The notes under the pieces were generated by a model that worked only from the letters and a program-made list of their open reading frames with translations, did no database searches and was not told where the DNA came from. Of a DNA stretch of 64,000 nucleotides, positions 8,274-17,589 are shown piece after piece; the first letter of the stretch is position 1; every line of letters begins with the position of its first letter. Location of the stretch: NCBI RefSeq assembly GCF_030150205.1, contig NZ_JASLGT010000030.1, positions 143,819 through 207,818 on the forward strand, given 5' to 3'. Source of the stretch: Niabella sp. Its GTDB lineage: Bacteria > Bacteroidota > Bacteroidia > Chitinophagales > Chitinophagaceae. Position numbers and translations under genes: made by a program.

Positions 8274-9056
8274 TTAAGATGGATCCTGGATCCGACGCAG
8301 CGCCCGGACATGTGAAGCAAGTGCATCGGCCTTTTTCAGCACCGCACCTTTAGCGGCTTTGAGCAACTGCCAGTGGTCTTTGTGCTTTTGCAAAACGAGG
8401 ACTTCATTCCGGTCATTCGTAACAACGCAAAGATCCGGGCCGGCATCTGAGTGATAAAAAGCGAAATGATACCCGGTGTTGCCGATCCGCTTGTCGGCGG
8501 TTGGTTGTTCAGCGGAATGCCGGCTCGCTGCGTTAGCCGGCTTATCCTTTTTAACGGCTGCCGGTCGCTTTTCTTTTTGAGGAGAAGGCAGTTTTATGGA
8601 ATCCGGATCGTAATCCGGTATCATCAGGCTGATGGTTCTGCCAAGGTCCTCACTTAAAACATTTTCTTCAGTTGCAAATGAGTCTTTAAATTTTTGAATT
8701 ACGGTGCCGGCTGCAGTTTGCTTAATAATAAACCGGCCCTTGAGCCGCTTTCCGTAAAAGATAAAAGAGAAAGATTGTTTACTGGTACCGGCTCTTAGTT
8801 TTTTTTCTGCAGCAGCTTTATCATCGCCTTTGTTCACCGTATATGTGCCTTTGTCATAAACCTTTTTTTGGGGGATTTCTTTTTGGGCCATGTCCTTTTG
8901 CCGGGTAATGCTGCGTGCAAACCGGTTATCGCGGGTAGGCGGATAGATGCCGGACCATACATAGTAAACGCTGCCGGCCTCCAGGCAGATATGGAATGTT
9001 TTTGCGTTGGGCTGGTAAACGATAAATGAGGGTAAGTCTTTAGTTGATTGGGCCAT
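8274..9056 (-). CDS. Degenerate relative of the LigD phosphoesterase domain (predicted non-catalytic)
   Basis: 260 residues. The N-terminal 120 residues can be aligned by eye with the phosphoesterase domain of the LigD encoded 1.4 kb away: FIVYQPNAKTFHICLEAG matches the LigD strand carrying its catalytic residues, and FSFIFYGKRLKGRFIIKQT matches LKFVLHGKKLKGRFALVRA, followed by comparable spacing to a final helix (ENVLSEDLGRTI against KDILLKDKSVQSGKTI). The His, Asp and Arg of the active site are missing: N17 replaces H36, a short gap removes D44 and R46, and the H78/Y82 segment is absent. A Lys/Pro-rich linker (165-205) leads to a C-terminal half of unknown fold with VCVVTNDRNEVLVLQKHKDHW-like strands. 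Probably a non-enzymatic DNA-end or nucleic-acid binding protein (inference). Confidence 0.6.
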   Translation of the reverse strand: MAQSTKDLPSFIVYQPNAKTFHICLEAGSVYYVWSGIYPPTRDNRFARSITRQKDMAQKEIPQKKVYDKGTYTVNKGDDKAAAEKKLRAGTSKQSFSFIFYGKRLKGRFIIKQTAAGTVIQKFKDSFATEENVLSEDLGRTISLMIPDYDPDSIKLPSPQKEKRPAAVKKDKPANAASRHSAEQPTADKRIGNTGYHFAFYHSDAGPDLCVVTNDRNEVLVLQKHKDHWQLLKAAKGAVLKKADALASHVRALRRIQDPS

Positions 9057-9137
9057 ATTTTTAAAGTTCAGCTATGGTTATGCACAAGAACTGTTCCATA
9101 CCACCACATTCAAATAAACAAGAGGGTGCAAACACGG

Positions 9138-11009
9138 TCAATGGGCAACCGGCAGGGTAAAATAAAAAACACTGCCTTTGCCGGGCCAGCTTTCCACCCC
9201 GATTTGCCCGTTATGTGCTTTAATGATTTCGCTGCAGATAAACAGGCCGATGCCAAATCCCGAAATATAGCGGGTTTGTGTGTTGCGAACCCGGTAAAAC
9301 CGCGTAAAGATCAACGGCTGCTCTTCCAGGCGGATGCCCGGGCCGGTATCTTCAACCGTTAACCGCAGCAAGCCATTGGTAACGCTGCATTCGATGGTAA
9401 TGGTGGATCCGGCCGGTGCATATTTGAGGGCATTGCTGACGAGGTTGTGAATGACCTGCGCAATTTTCTCTCTATCCGCATCGATCCAGATATCCTGCAG
9501 CTTAAAGGTAAGTGTGTGACTGCTGGTGGTTGCGTTAAACTCCTCCTCTAAGTCGAGCAGGAGGGTCCGGATATTAAACCGCTCCGGGTTTACAGGAGGG
9601 GCGGGTAAATCAAAACGGGCAGCATGCAAAAAGTTATGAAGCATCCGTGTCATCTTTTCGAGCTGTTTGTTTACGATCGTCAGCAGGTCTTCAGACTGCC
9701 GGTCACCATCAGTTGCTGCCCTGGCCTGGAGTATTTCTACAAAGCCGGCGGCAGAGGTCAGCGGCGTTCGTAATTCGTGGCTGATGGTACTGATGAAATC
9801 ATTTTTGCGCTGCTCGTTTTCCTTGATTTCCGTGATGTCGACCAGCGAATGAATATAGCCTGCAAAAGAACCATCGGAATGAAAACGGGGCGTTGCCTGT
9901 AACAGCAACCACAGGTAGGCGCCGTCTGATCTTAAAATACGGAACTCGGATTTCCAACGGTGCCTTTTCACAATACCTTCGGCCAGTAAGCTTTCTACCC
10001 GTGCCTTATCTTCGGGATACACCAGGTGTACCCAGCCGGATGTTAATAGTTTGGGTATGGGAAGCCCGGTAACTACGGCCCATAGCCGGTTAAAGTACAG
10101 GTTGGTTCCCTGCCCGTCTGTTACATGGATCATTACGTCTGCACCTTCGGCCATATTCCGGAACCGGTTTTCGCTTTCAGCGATTTTCATTTCAGCATTC
10201 CGTATATCCGTAATATCTCTTGTGGTACCGGCGATGGCCTCCACTTCACCCCAATCATTTAATACCGGTGTAAAAATATAGTCGTATATACGCCGGCCCA
10301 GAACGGCATGCGGAAAAGACACTTCTCCCCGGATGGGTTGTTGCGTTCTCCTGATTTCATCGATCTCTTTCTCATGCATTTCCGCATGCCAGTCTTCATA
10401 CCCGTTTTCCCGCAATCCTTTTCCAATAGCATCTTCCCATCTTTTGCCCCACATGGCCAGGAGGGCCTTATTAGCATAGGTAAAGCGGTACTCCAGGTCA
10501 AATACATACATCAGGTCGGGCGTGTTTGCAGTAATGGTTTCATACAGGCGTTTTTGACGCTCCGCCATCAGCCCGGTCGCCTGCATCAGCTCCGGTGTAC
10601 GGTGGCTTTTTGTAATATCGATGAGGCCGCCGAACCATTCCGTAATAGCACCCTGGTGATCCAGGACCGGTACGGCAGTGGATAATACCCACCCGGTATT
10701 GCCATCGGGCTGCAGCACGCGGTGCGTTAAGCGGATTTTTTTTTTGTTTAAAACTGCCTGCCGGATGGCATTGGAAACCCGGGCCTGTTCCTCCTGCGGA
10801 ATATATACCTGCATCCAGTCTGCGATGGGAGCGGTTACAGCAATGCCGGCGCCTTTAAGACTCCGCATCTGCTGCCAGTCGCCGCTCATACTAAAAACGG
10901 CATCAAATGCAGATGCAGCCAAAGCGGTTAAGGAGCTTTCGGAACTGGTGAAGGGTTTAGGGGGGCGATTCGATTCTTTCATAAGAGTAAACACAAGATA
11001 CGCATTCAT
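9138..11009 (-). CDS. PAS-domain sensor histidine kinase
   Basis: 623 residues with no signal peptide or membrane segment, so a cytoplasmic sensor. Three PAS/PAC modules are visible (about 35-140, 150-275, 280-398; each ends in a DIT motif). The HisKA dimerisation helix follows with phospho-acceptor His411 in FISTISHELRTPLTS. The ATP-binding domain has the N box NLVSNALKYAP, the G1 box DTGPGI, the F box FTRFYR and the G2 box GFGIGLFI. No receiver domain and no adjacent response regulator gene are present, so the partner is elsewhere. The start may also be the ATG at 10982, which removes nine residues. Confidence 0.92.
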   Translation of the reverse strand: MNAYLVFTLMKESNRPPKPFTSSESSLTALAASAFDAVFSMSGDWQQMRSLKGAGIAVTAPIADWMQVYIPQEEQARVSNAIRQAVLNKKKIRLTHRVLQPDGNTGWVLSTAVPVLDHQGAITEWFGGLIDITKSHRTPELMQATGLMAERQKRLYETITANTPDLMYVFDLEYRFTYANKALLAMWGKRWEDAIGKGLRENGYEDWHAEMHEKEIDEIRRTQQPIRGEVSFPHAVLGRRIYDYIFTPVLNDWGEVEAIAGTTRDITDIRNAEMKIAESENRFRNMAEGADVMIHVTDGQGTNLYFNRLWAVVTGLPIPKLLTSGWVHLVYPEDKARVESLLAEGIVKRHRWKSEFRILRSDGAYLWLLLQATPRFHSDGSFAGYIHSLVDITEIKENEQRKNDFISTISHELRTPLTSAAGFVEILQARAATDGDRQSEDLLTIVNKQLEKMTRMLHNFLHAARFDLPAPPVNPERFNIRTLLLDLEEEFNATTSSHTLTFKLQDIWIDADREKIAQVIHNLVSNALKYAPAGSTITIECSVTNGLLRLTVEDTGPGIRLEEQPLIFTRFYRVRNTQTRYISGFGIGLFICSEIIKAHNGQIGVESWPGKGSVFYFTLPVAH

Positions 11010-11229
11010 TCAACACCTTTCAGGTTTCTGCTTTTGGATTTGGACGAAGGCGCGTAAAAGGAGTTGAAAGACCACCTGGCAGATCCGGAAAAGGAAATTG
11101 TGGGGAATAAAATCTACAGCAGGTTGATTTTTGCCCGGATTACTTCCCGGAGAACGTAATGGCTTCGCTGTGCTTCAAATAACAGAACCCCGAATTCCGG
11201 TTAGTGCTCCTTATTTACGTATAATTTAA

Positions 11230-11237
11230 TAAATTTG
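11230..11237 (+). promoter_or_regulatory. -7 element (TAAATTTG) of AraC-family gene
   Basis: A perfect TAnnTTTG lies 20 bp before the start codon at 11258, giving a leader of about 15 nt. No -33 TTTG at the usual 19-21 bp is seen. Confidence 0.5.
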
Positions 11238-11257
11238 AAGATTATACCCTGTAAAAT

Positions 11258-12265
11258 ATGGAGCTCCCTGAATCGATCCGCTTTTCTACCATTATTTCCG
11301 ACCCGGAAGTGTATATCAATAGCATGTTGCAGCTGCACCCCGATGCCCGGCACGATCAAAATTCCGGGGCCATAGAAATTAAAAATGAGGTCATAGATTC
11401 TTCGTTTAAATACCGGCTCCTGGAGGACGGGCTCTTCCTGTTTTCTTTTACCAGTTACAGCCCGGTAGACGCGGAATATGGATTGATCCCCAATCCTGAC
11501 TCCGACTATTTTACCCTTGTTTTTTATTTTACGGAAAAGCGTACCAAGAATCCATTGTATTTGAAAGTTGACGAACAGTTTTATTCGGGCAACCAGTTTG
11601 CCGCTTTTTTCAACGGACAAATGAATGCCGAAATTTTTATCAAGGCCCGGCAGCAGGCATTTGGCATCCAGATCGAAATGCATAAAAAATGGATCGCCGA
11701 AAACCTGGATATGGCCTCCCTGGCAAAAAAGCCATTGATTGCCCCTGTATTAAATTTCCGGGAAAAGGCCTTCGTGCAGGCAGAAGTGAAACAATACCAG
11801 CACCTGGCTGAAGCTATTTGTTCCGCATTCAACAAGGAAAAGGACATTTTTCAGAAGCTGAAGCTAAAAACAGGATCATATACGCTGATCAGCTCGTTCC
11901 TGGAGGAAATTTCCGGCATACAAAAGTACAAAACAGGTGCATCAGGCCAGGAGTCCGGCGAGTTGGAAGTTGCGCTCAATTATATGGAAAAATCCTATGC
12001 CGCAGATTTCCCGGGAACCGGTTTCCTTGCAGCGCAATGTAAAATGTCGGAGAGCTCCTTTAATAAAAAATTTAAAACCATCTTCCGGCTTACGGCCGCG
12101 CAATATTTCCGGAACCTGAAAATGAAGGAAGCGCTCAAGCTTTTGGAATTGGGGCATCATGTAAAAGATGTTTGCTATAAGATCGGGTACCAGGATACGT
12201 CCGCATTTGGGCGTAGTTTTAAGCAGGTGTATGGTGAAAGCCCGGCTTCTTACGTGAAAAAATAG
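11258..12265 (+). CDS. AraC family transcriptional regulator
   Basis: 335 residues. The C-terminal 95 residues carry the two helix-turn-helix units of AraC regulators: FLAAQCKMSESSFNKKFK and VKDVCYKIGYQDTSAFGRSF, ending in GESPASYVKK. The N-terminal 230 residues have no membrane segment and no domain I can name. They probably bind a ligand (inference). The gene is monocistronic by spacing; the next gene starts 170 bp downstream. Confidence 0.88.
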   Translation: MELPESIRFSTIISDPEVYINSMLQLHPDARHDQNSGAIEIKNEVIDSSFKYRLLEDGLFLFSFTSYSPVDAEYGLIPNPDSDYFTLVFYFTEKRTKNPLYLKVDEQFYSGNQFAAFFNGQMNAEIFIKARQQAFGIQIEMHKKWIAENLDMASLAKKPLIAPVLNFREKAFVQAEVKQYQHLAEAICSAFNKEKDIFQKLKLKTGSYTLISSFLEEISGIQKYKTGASGQESGELEVALNYMEKSYAADFPGTGFLAAQCKMSESSFNKKFKTIFRLTAAQYFRNLKMKEALKLLELGHHVKDVCYKIGYQDTSAFGRSFKQVYGESPASYVKK

Positions 12266-12435
12266 TGTTTCTGCACATTTTTTTGCCAGATCTGCATACC
12301 GGTTTTGGTGAAATTTGCACTTCGGCAAGTAGCAGATTCGTATGCCCCCGGGGTCGCAGCCAAAACAACTGCCACTTGCTTTTGAAAAACAGGTAACGAT
12401 TGGCCCTGAGAACCTGGTAACAAAACTGTTGTACA

Positions 12436-14202
12436 ATGAATATGAGAAAAATGATCCTTTGCGCTGCTATTTTTACCGGCAGCATCATCGCCGGCCATGC
12501 ACAGCAAAAAAATGCAAAACTTCACCGGCTTTTCGACCAGTATTATAAAGCATATTATGCACTCAATCCGTTGCAGGCAACATTTGATGGTGTTGATGGT
12601 TACAACGATCAGTTTCCTGCGGATGATGCGCAGCATCTGGAAGCGGTGCACCATATGTACACCAGCTACCTGGCCCAGCTGAACACATTTGAAAAAAAAG
12701 CACTGAACAAAGAAGACCGGATCTCCCTGGCAATTTTGGAAAGTGATATTCAAACCGGGCTTAGAATGGAAAAACACCACCTGGAATATATGCCTATCAG
12801 CCAGTTTTTCAGCTTCCCCATGTATCTGGCTATAGCAGGTTCAGGAACATCGGCACAGCCTTTTAAAACCGTTAAAGATTACGACAACTGGCTGAAGCGC
12901 TGCCGGGCTTTTACAAGATGGACCGATGTGGCGATTGATAATATGCGTAAAGGTATTAAAACAGGAATCGTACTGCCCCGGGCATTGGTTATAAAAACCA
13001 TCCCGCAAATGCAGGCACTGGCAAAAAATGAAGAAGCCGCTTCTTTTTACGGACCAATAAAAAACTTCCCGGAAAATTTTTCCAAAGAAGAGCGGGAACG
13101 TTTAAGCGCGGCGTTTAAAGACGTGATGGCCACCGCTGTTTTTGCTTCGATGCAGAAACTGGCCGATTTCTTCCAGGATGAATATTTACCCGCCGCCCGT
13201 TCCAGTTCCGGGCTCAATGCCCTGCCCAACGGCAGGGAAATGTATAAGGACTATATTGCCGCTTTTGTAACGGTTGATAAAGACCCGGAAGCCGTCTATC
13301 AGTTAGGCCTGTCCGAAGTGGCCCGGATTACGGCAGCAATGGAAAAGATAAAAGATTCCATCGGTTATAAAGGAACGCTGTCCGAATTGTTTGAATTTAT
13401 GAAAACCGACAAACAATTTATGCCGTTTAAAACGGACCAGGAAGTGCTGGATGCCATCCACGCAGTTTATGCAACGATAAAACCCCATCTTCCGGAATAT
13501 TTTGGCGTTGCGCCCCAAACACCTTTTGAGATCCGGAAAACCGAAGCTTTCAGGGCCGCGTCTACTCCTGCTGAATATCTTCCGGGAGATCTGCCTACCA
13601 ACCGCCCGGGCATTTTTTATGTTTCCATTGTGGATCCTGCAACATTCAATATCACCAACCTGGATATAGAGAATTTGTTTTTACATGAAGCAATTCCCGG
13701 GCATCATTACCAGCTGAGCCTGCAACATGAAAATACGGGCGTTCCGCTGTTCCGGCAAAAATATGCCAACAGTGCCTTTACAGAGGGATGGGGCTTATAT
13801 ATCGAATCATTGGGCAGGGGGCTGGGCGTTTACACCAGTCCCTATCATCAGCTGGGGGCGCTGAGCGCGGAAATGCACCGGGCCATCCGCCTGGTGGTAG
13901 ACGCTGGTTTGCATACCGGCAAAATGACCCGGGAAGAGGCTATAAAGTATATGATGGATCATGAACCGATGTCGGAACAAATGGTGACATTGGAAATTGA
14001 ACGTTATATGGCCTTACCAGCCCAGGCGCTTTCCTACAAAATTGGCGAACTGAAAATAAAGGAGCTGCGCAACCGGTACAAAGCCCGCTTAGGCGACAAA
14101 TTCAGTATCCGCGATTTTCATGATGCCATCCTGAAAGGCGGTGCCATGCCTTTAACGGTATTTGAAAATTATATGGATGATTGGGCGGCATCGGTTAAAT
14201 AA
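12436..14202 (+). CDS. DUF885 family exported metallopeptidase-like protein
   Basis: 588 residues, the normal DUF885 length. A signal peptide (residues 1-22, MRKMILCAAIFTGSIIAGHAQ) targets it to the periplasm. The zinc-binding signature HEAIPGHH lies at 417-424 in NLFLHEAIPGHHYQL, followed by the downstream acidic region FTEGWGLYIESLGRGLG. DUF885 proteins are related to thermolysin/M3-like gluzincins; a dipeptidase or carboxypeptidase role is inferred for the family, with no substrate proven here. The gene is followed 58 bp later by an M13 peptidase gene, suggesting a peptide-degrading pair. Confidence 0.88.
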   Translation: MNMRKMILCAAIFTGSIIAGHAQQKNAKLHRLFDQYYKAYYALNPLQATFDGVDGYNDQFPADDAQHLEAVHHMYTSYLAQLNTFEKKALNKEDRISLAILESDIQTGLRMEKHHLEYMPISQFFSFPMYLAIAGSGTSAQPFKTVKDYDNWLKRCRAFTRWTDVAIDNMRKGIKTGIVLPRALVIKTIPQMQALAKNEEAASFYGPIKNFPENFSKEERERLSAAFKDVMATAVFASMQKLADFFQDEYLPAARSSSGLNALPNGREMYKDYIAAFVTVDKDPEAVYQLGLSEVARITAAMEKIKDSIGYKGTLSELFEFMKTDKQFMPFKTDQEVLDAIHAVYATIKPHLPEYFGVAPQTPFEIRKTEAFRAASTPAEYLPGDLPTNRPGIFYVSIVDPATFNITNLDIENLFLHEAIPGHHYQLSLQHENTGVPLFRQKYANSAFTEGWGLYIESLGRGLGVYTSPYHQLGALSAEMHRAIRLVVDAGLHTGKMTREEAIKYMMDHEPMSEQMVTLEIERYMALPAQALSYKIGELKIKELRNRYKARLGDKFSIRDFHDAILKGGAMPLTVFENYMDDWAASVK

Positions 14203-14260
14203 CCCAAACTAAAAGATCCGGTCATTACATGGATTGCGTTCAATAATAAAAACAAAACAA

Positions 14261-16309
14261 ATGAATAAAAGCAGGCTCACTACTCTTGCCGTTGGCGCTG
14301 CGCTTTTGAGCGCCATTGCTGCATGCCACAACAACGGCAGTCATCCCGGTTCGGTTCGTGAACATTTTATAGAAACACAGTTCGTTGATAGTACCGTAAA
14401 GCCCGGCGATGACTTTTACCGGTTTGCCAATGGTAAATGGGCGGACACTGCTAAAATTTCCCCGGATTATTTCGATGCAGGAAGTGGCCTGGATGTTTAC
14501 CGGAGAATACAGCAGCAGTTGAAAACACTTTTAGATGATGCTGCGAAAAACAATAGCGGCAGTGCCGGAAGTATTGAACAAAAGGTGGGCGATTTTTATG
14601 CTTCGGGTATGGACACGCTTACCATTAACAACCGGGGGTACGAACCGGTAAAACCATTGCTGGCCCAAATTGATGCCATTACGGATCTGCCGTCCCTGCT
14701 GAAGTTTGTGGCAGAAGAGGAAAAAAAGGGGAATGAAACCATTTTCGGTTTTCATGTAGACTCTGACCAGGGAAACAGTCTCATGAATATTGCCATATTA
14801 CTGCAAACCGGTATTGGTATGCCTGAAAGGGATTATTATTTCAGAACAGACAGTGCCACGCTTGCCATTCAAACTTCGTACAAAAATTATCTGGCAACCT
14901 TGTTCCGGTTAGCCGGTGCGGATCCTGCAACGGCCGCGAAAAATACCGCTACCGTGTATCAGATAGAAAAAGAGATGGCAACGGCACATAAAACAGTAGT
15001 GGAGCTGCGCAATGTAAAAGAGAACTATAATAAAGTGGCGTTTGCCAAAATCGATAAGGAACAACCCAATATTGGCTGGACGGCCTTCTTCAGCCATATC
15101 GGTGCCCGTGCTGACTCCGTAGATATGGAGCAACCCGGTTATTATACCCGGCTGAACACCCTTTTACAAACGGTGCCCATCGCCGATTGGAGAATCTATT
15201 TCCGGGCTCATATATTAAAGAACTATTCCGGTTACCTGAGTCAGCCTTTTCAGGATGCTGCGTTTAGCTATCGGAAAGATCTGACCGGCCAGAAAGTGCA
15301 GCAGGCGCGCTGGGAGCGGATCTGCAGTGTTACCGACAAAAAACTGGGTGAGGCCCTGGGGCAGCTATACGTAAAAAAATATTTTCCGCCCGAGGCAAAA
15401 CAGCGTATGGATGCATTGATCAATAACCTGGTAAAAGCCTTTGCAGCACGCATTCAAAAACTGGATTGGATGAGCGATTCCACCAAAATAGTGGCCGAAG
15501 AAAAGCTCAAAACCATCCGCAGGAAAATTGGCTATCCGGACAAATGGCGTGATTACAGTAAGGTGCATGTTGACAAGTCGAAGTATTTTGAGAATGTCGT
15601 ATCTGCCAGTCAGAATAATTTTGAATTCCAGTTATCCCAGTTAGGCAAGCCGGTAGATGAAACGATCTGGATGATGACACCGCCAACGCTGAACGCCTAT
15701 TACGATCCAACCAAGAACGATATTAATTTTCCCGCGGGTATTTTGCAGTTCCCATTCTTTGACAAGGATGCAGACGATGCTGTAAACTATGGCGGCATCG
15801 GTGCGGTGATCGGGCATGAAATCACCCATGGATTCGACGACCAGGGGGCACAATTTGATAAAGTGGGCAATATACACGATTGGTGGACCAAACAGGATAA
15901 AGTAAAATTTGATGAAAAAGTAAAACAGATACAACAGTTATATGATGGCTTTGTAGTGCTGGATTCCATGCACCTCAATGGTAAGCTGACATCGGGGGAG
16001 AACATTGCAGACTTTGGCGGGGTGGCCATTGCCTATGATGCCTTTAAAATGACCCAGCAAGGGAAAAGTGATACAAAAATTGATGGCTTTACACCCGACC
16101 AGCGTTTCTTTTTGGCCTATGCAGAATCATGGAGGACCAAGTATACAGATGCTATTATGCGAATGCTGGTGCATACAGATCCGCATTCCACGCCTGACTG
16201 GCGGGTACGCGGGCCTTTGATGAATTTTGATCCCTTCTACAAGGCATTCAATGTACAACCCGGCCAAAAAATGTACCGGGAACCGAAAGACCGGATAAGG
16301 ATCTGGTAG
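14261..16309 (+). CDS. M13 (neprilysin/PepO-like) metallopeptidase lipoprotein
   Basis: 682 residues from the ATG at 14261, which begins a lipoprotein signal (AIAAC, Cys22). An upstream in-frame start at 14234 is less likely. The M13 catalytic motifs are complete: HEITH at about 519-523 in VIGHEITHGFDDQGAQFD, and GENIADFGG with the third zinc ligand Glu at about 580. The substrate-binding NAYYDPTKNDINFPAGI motif precedes them. M13 enzymes cut short peptides. This one is probably anchored to the periplasmic face or outer membrane by lipidation. The C-terminal CxxW of mammalian members is replaced by RIRIW, as in many bacteria. Confidence 0.93.
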   Translation: MNKSRLTTLAVGAALLSAIAACHNNGSHPGSVREHFIETQFVDSTVKPGDDFYRFANGKWADTAKISPDYFDAGSGLDVYRRIQQQLKTLLDDAAKNNSGSAGSIEQKVGDFYASGMDTLTINNRGYEPVKPLLAQIDAITDLPSLLKFVAEEEKKGNETIFGFHVDSDQGNSLMNIAILLQTGIGMPERDYYFRTDSATLAIQTSYKNYLATLFRLAGADPATAAKNTATVYQIEKEMATAHKTVVELRNVKENYNKVAFAKIDKEQPNIGWTAFFSHIGARADSVDMEQPGYYTRLNTLLQTVPIADWRIYFRAHILKNYSGYLSQPFQDAAFSYRKDLTGQKVQQARWERICSVTDKKLGEALGQLYVKKYFPPEAKQRMDALINNLVKAFAARIQKLDWMSDSTKIVAEEKLKTIRRKIGYPDKWRDYSKVHVDKSKYFENVVSASQNNFEFQLSQLGKPVDETIWMMTPPTLNAYYDPTKNDINFPAGILQFPFFDKDADDAVNYGGIGAVIGHEITHGFDDQGAQFDKVGNIHDWWTKQDKVKFDEKVKQIQQLYDGFVVLDSMHLNGKLTSGENIADFGGVAIAYDAFKMTQQGKSDTKIDGFTPDQRFFLAYAESWRTKYTDAIMRMLVHTDPHSTPDWRVRGPLMNFDPFYKAFNVQPGQKMYREPKDRIRIW

Positions 16310-16606
16310 CGGGAAGCCAGGACAATGTGAACATGTATGGATGCTAAACGGAAGCTATGATAAGGTCGGCTTAACATGGTTGTCAATGGCAGATGACAGG
16401 ATAGCTTGAACGCCATCCGACCTGTTGTTATAGCGGGCCTCGCGGATTCTTTGCGCGCCTTGCGGTAAAAATTTAGACGCAAAGATCGCAATGAAAATTA
16501 TTATGGCAGTTGCCCTGGCAAACCTGGCGCGGCCCTTGTTCCTTGCGGTTGCGTGCAATCATAATGCTGGTACCTGGCCTTTTTTTATGTCCCTTGCTGC
16601 CGGCCA
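16310..16606. other. Gene-free stretch with REP-like inverted repeat
   Basis: The stretch holds a short imperfect inverted repeat near 16450-16495 (CTTTGCGCGCCTTGCGG against a reversed GACGCAAAGATCGCAA), of the same general type as the element near 3740-3818. It lies between convergent genes and may act as a transcript-end hairpin. Confidence 0.35.
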
Positions 16607-17497
16607 TCACCTTGCAAATTTCTTTGTGCCCGCCACACATAGAATCACTCCAAGTGTAACGGCAACCATGCCCATGCTTACGTTTTCGTGTAATAAATAA
16701 GCGGCTAATGCCAGCCCCAAAAAGGGCTGCAATAACTGCAGCTGGCCTACGGTAGCAATGCCGCCCTGTGCCAGCCCTTTATACCAGAAAACAAAGCCGA
16801 TAAACATACTGAACAGCGATACATACGCCAGGCTAACCCAGGCGGCTGTGCCAATGCCTTCAAAGGATGCCGGTATATAAACCCATGTAAGGGGCAACAT
16901 GACCGGCAGTGCAAGCACCAGCGCCCAGGAGATCACCTGCCAGCCGCCAAGTATCTTTGTTAGTTTTGCCCCCTCCGCATAACCCAGTCCGCAAAGGATA
17001 ACGGCACCAATCATCAGCGTGTCGCCTGCAGGCGAAGCCGAAACGCCGCGTGCAAGCGCATAACCTACCACCAGTAAACTCCCGGTAAGGGAAAATAGCC
17101 AGAATACAGGCCGTGGACGTTCCCCGCCGCGGATGATACCAAATATGGCGGTTGCCACCGGCAAGATCCCTATAAAAACAATGGAATGCGCCGCGGTTAC
17201 ATATCTTAATGCCAGTGCACTTAATAAGGGGAAGCCTGCCACTACACCCAGCGCCACGATCGCTAAGGGGATGAGCTGTTTCCGGTTAGGGCGTTTTTCT
17301 TTAAAGACCAGTAGCACCACCAACGCAAGTATGCCCGCAATGGACGCCCGCGCAGCCGTAAGGAATAACGGGTTAAATGCGGCAACGGCTACTCTTGTTG
17401 CAGGTAAGGAACCACTAAATAATACCACACCAATAAATCCATTCAGCCAGCCTTGTGTGGTGTTTGCTGCTACTTTACTTGTACTCAATGCGGTCAT
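16607..17497 (-). CDS. EamA/DMT-superfamily transporter
   Basis: 296 residues with about ten membrane segments arranged as two EamA repeats (residues about 15-145 and 160-290), the layout of drug/metabolite exporters of the inner membrane. The first repeat carries VLFSGSLPATRVAVAAFNPLFLTAAR, and the second LPVMLPLTWVYIPASFEGIG and FWYKGLAQGGIATVGQLQLLQPFLGL. It is divergent from a MocR-type regulator gene, and that pairing usually means the regulator controls the exporter. The cargo may be an amino acid or vitamin-like compound (inference). Confidence 0.9.
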   Translation of the reverse strand: MTALSTSKVAANTTQGWLNGFIGVVLFSGSLPATRVAVAAFNPLFLTAARASIAGILALVVLLVFKEKRPNRKQLIPLAIVALGVVAGFPLLSALALRYVTAAHSIVFIGILPVATAIFGIIRGGERPRPVFWLFSLTGSLLVVGYALARGVSASPAGDTLMIGAVILCGLGYAEGAKLTKILGGWQVISWALVLALPVMLPLTWVYIPASFEGIGTAAWVSLAYVSLFSMFIGFVFWYKGLAQGGIATVGQLQLLQPFLGLALAAYLLHENVSMGMVAVTLGVILCVAGTKKFAR

Positions 17498-17547
17498 GCG
17501 ATCTAATTTTGCTGCAAAATTCGGTAATGAAGCCGGATAAACACAGC

Positions 17548-17585
17548 CACAGTTTTTGTTGTTTTGATGGACACAGTTAGCTTTG
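17548..17585 (+). promoter_or_regulatory. Complete -33/-7 promoter with CACAGTT direct repeats (MocR control region)
   Basis: TTTG at 17555-17558 and TAGCTTTG at 17578-17585 are 19 bp apart, a full Bacteroidota promoter. CACAGTT occurs at 17548-17554 and 17572-17578, a 24-bp direct repeat that touches both promoter elements and is a plausible operator. On the other strand TTTA (17538-17541) and GAATTTTG (17510-17517) form a weaker promoter for the exporter gene. Confidence 0.7.
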
Positions 17586-17589
17586 TGCT

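Noticed and set aside
4110..9056. A Ku gene expected beside ligD
   Set aside because: I looked through all frames of the ligD neighbourhood and found no Ku-like protein; it must be elsewhere or absent.
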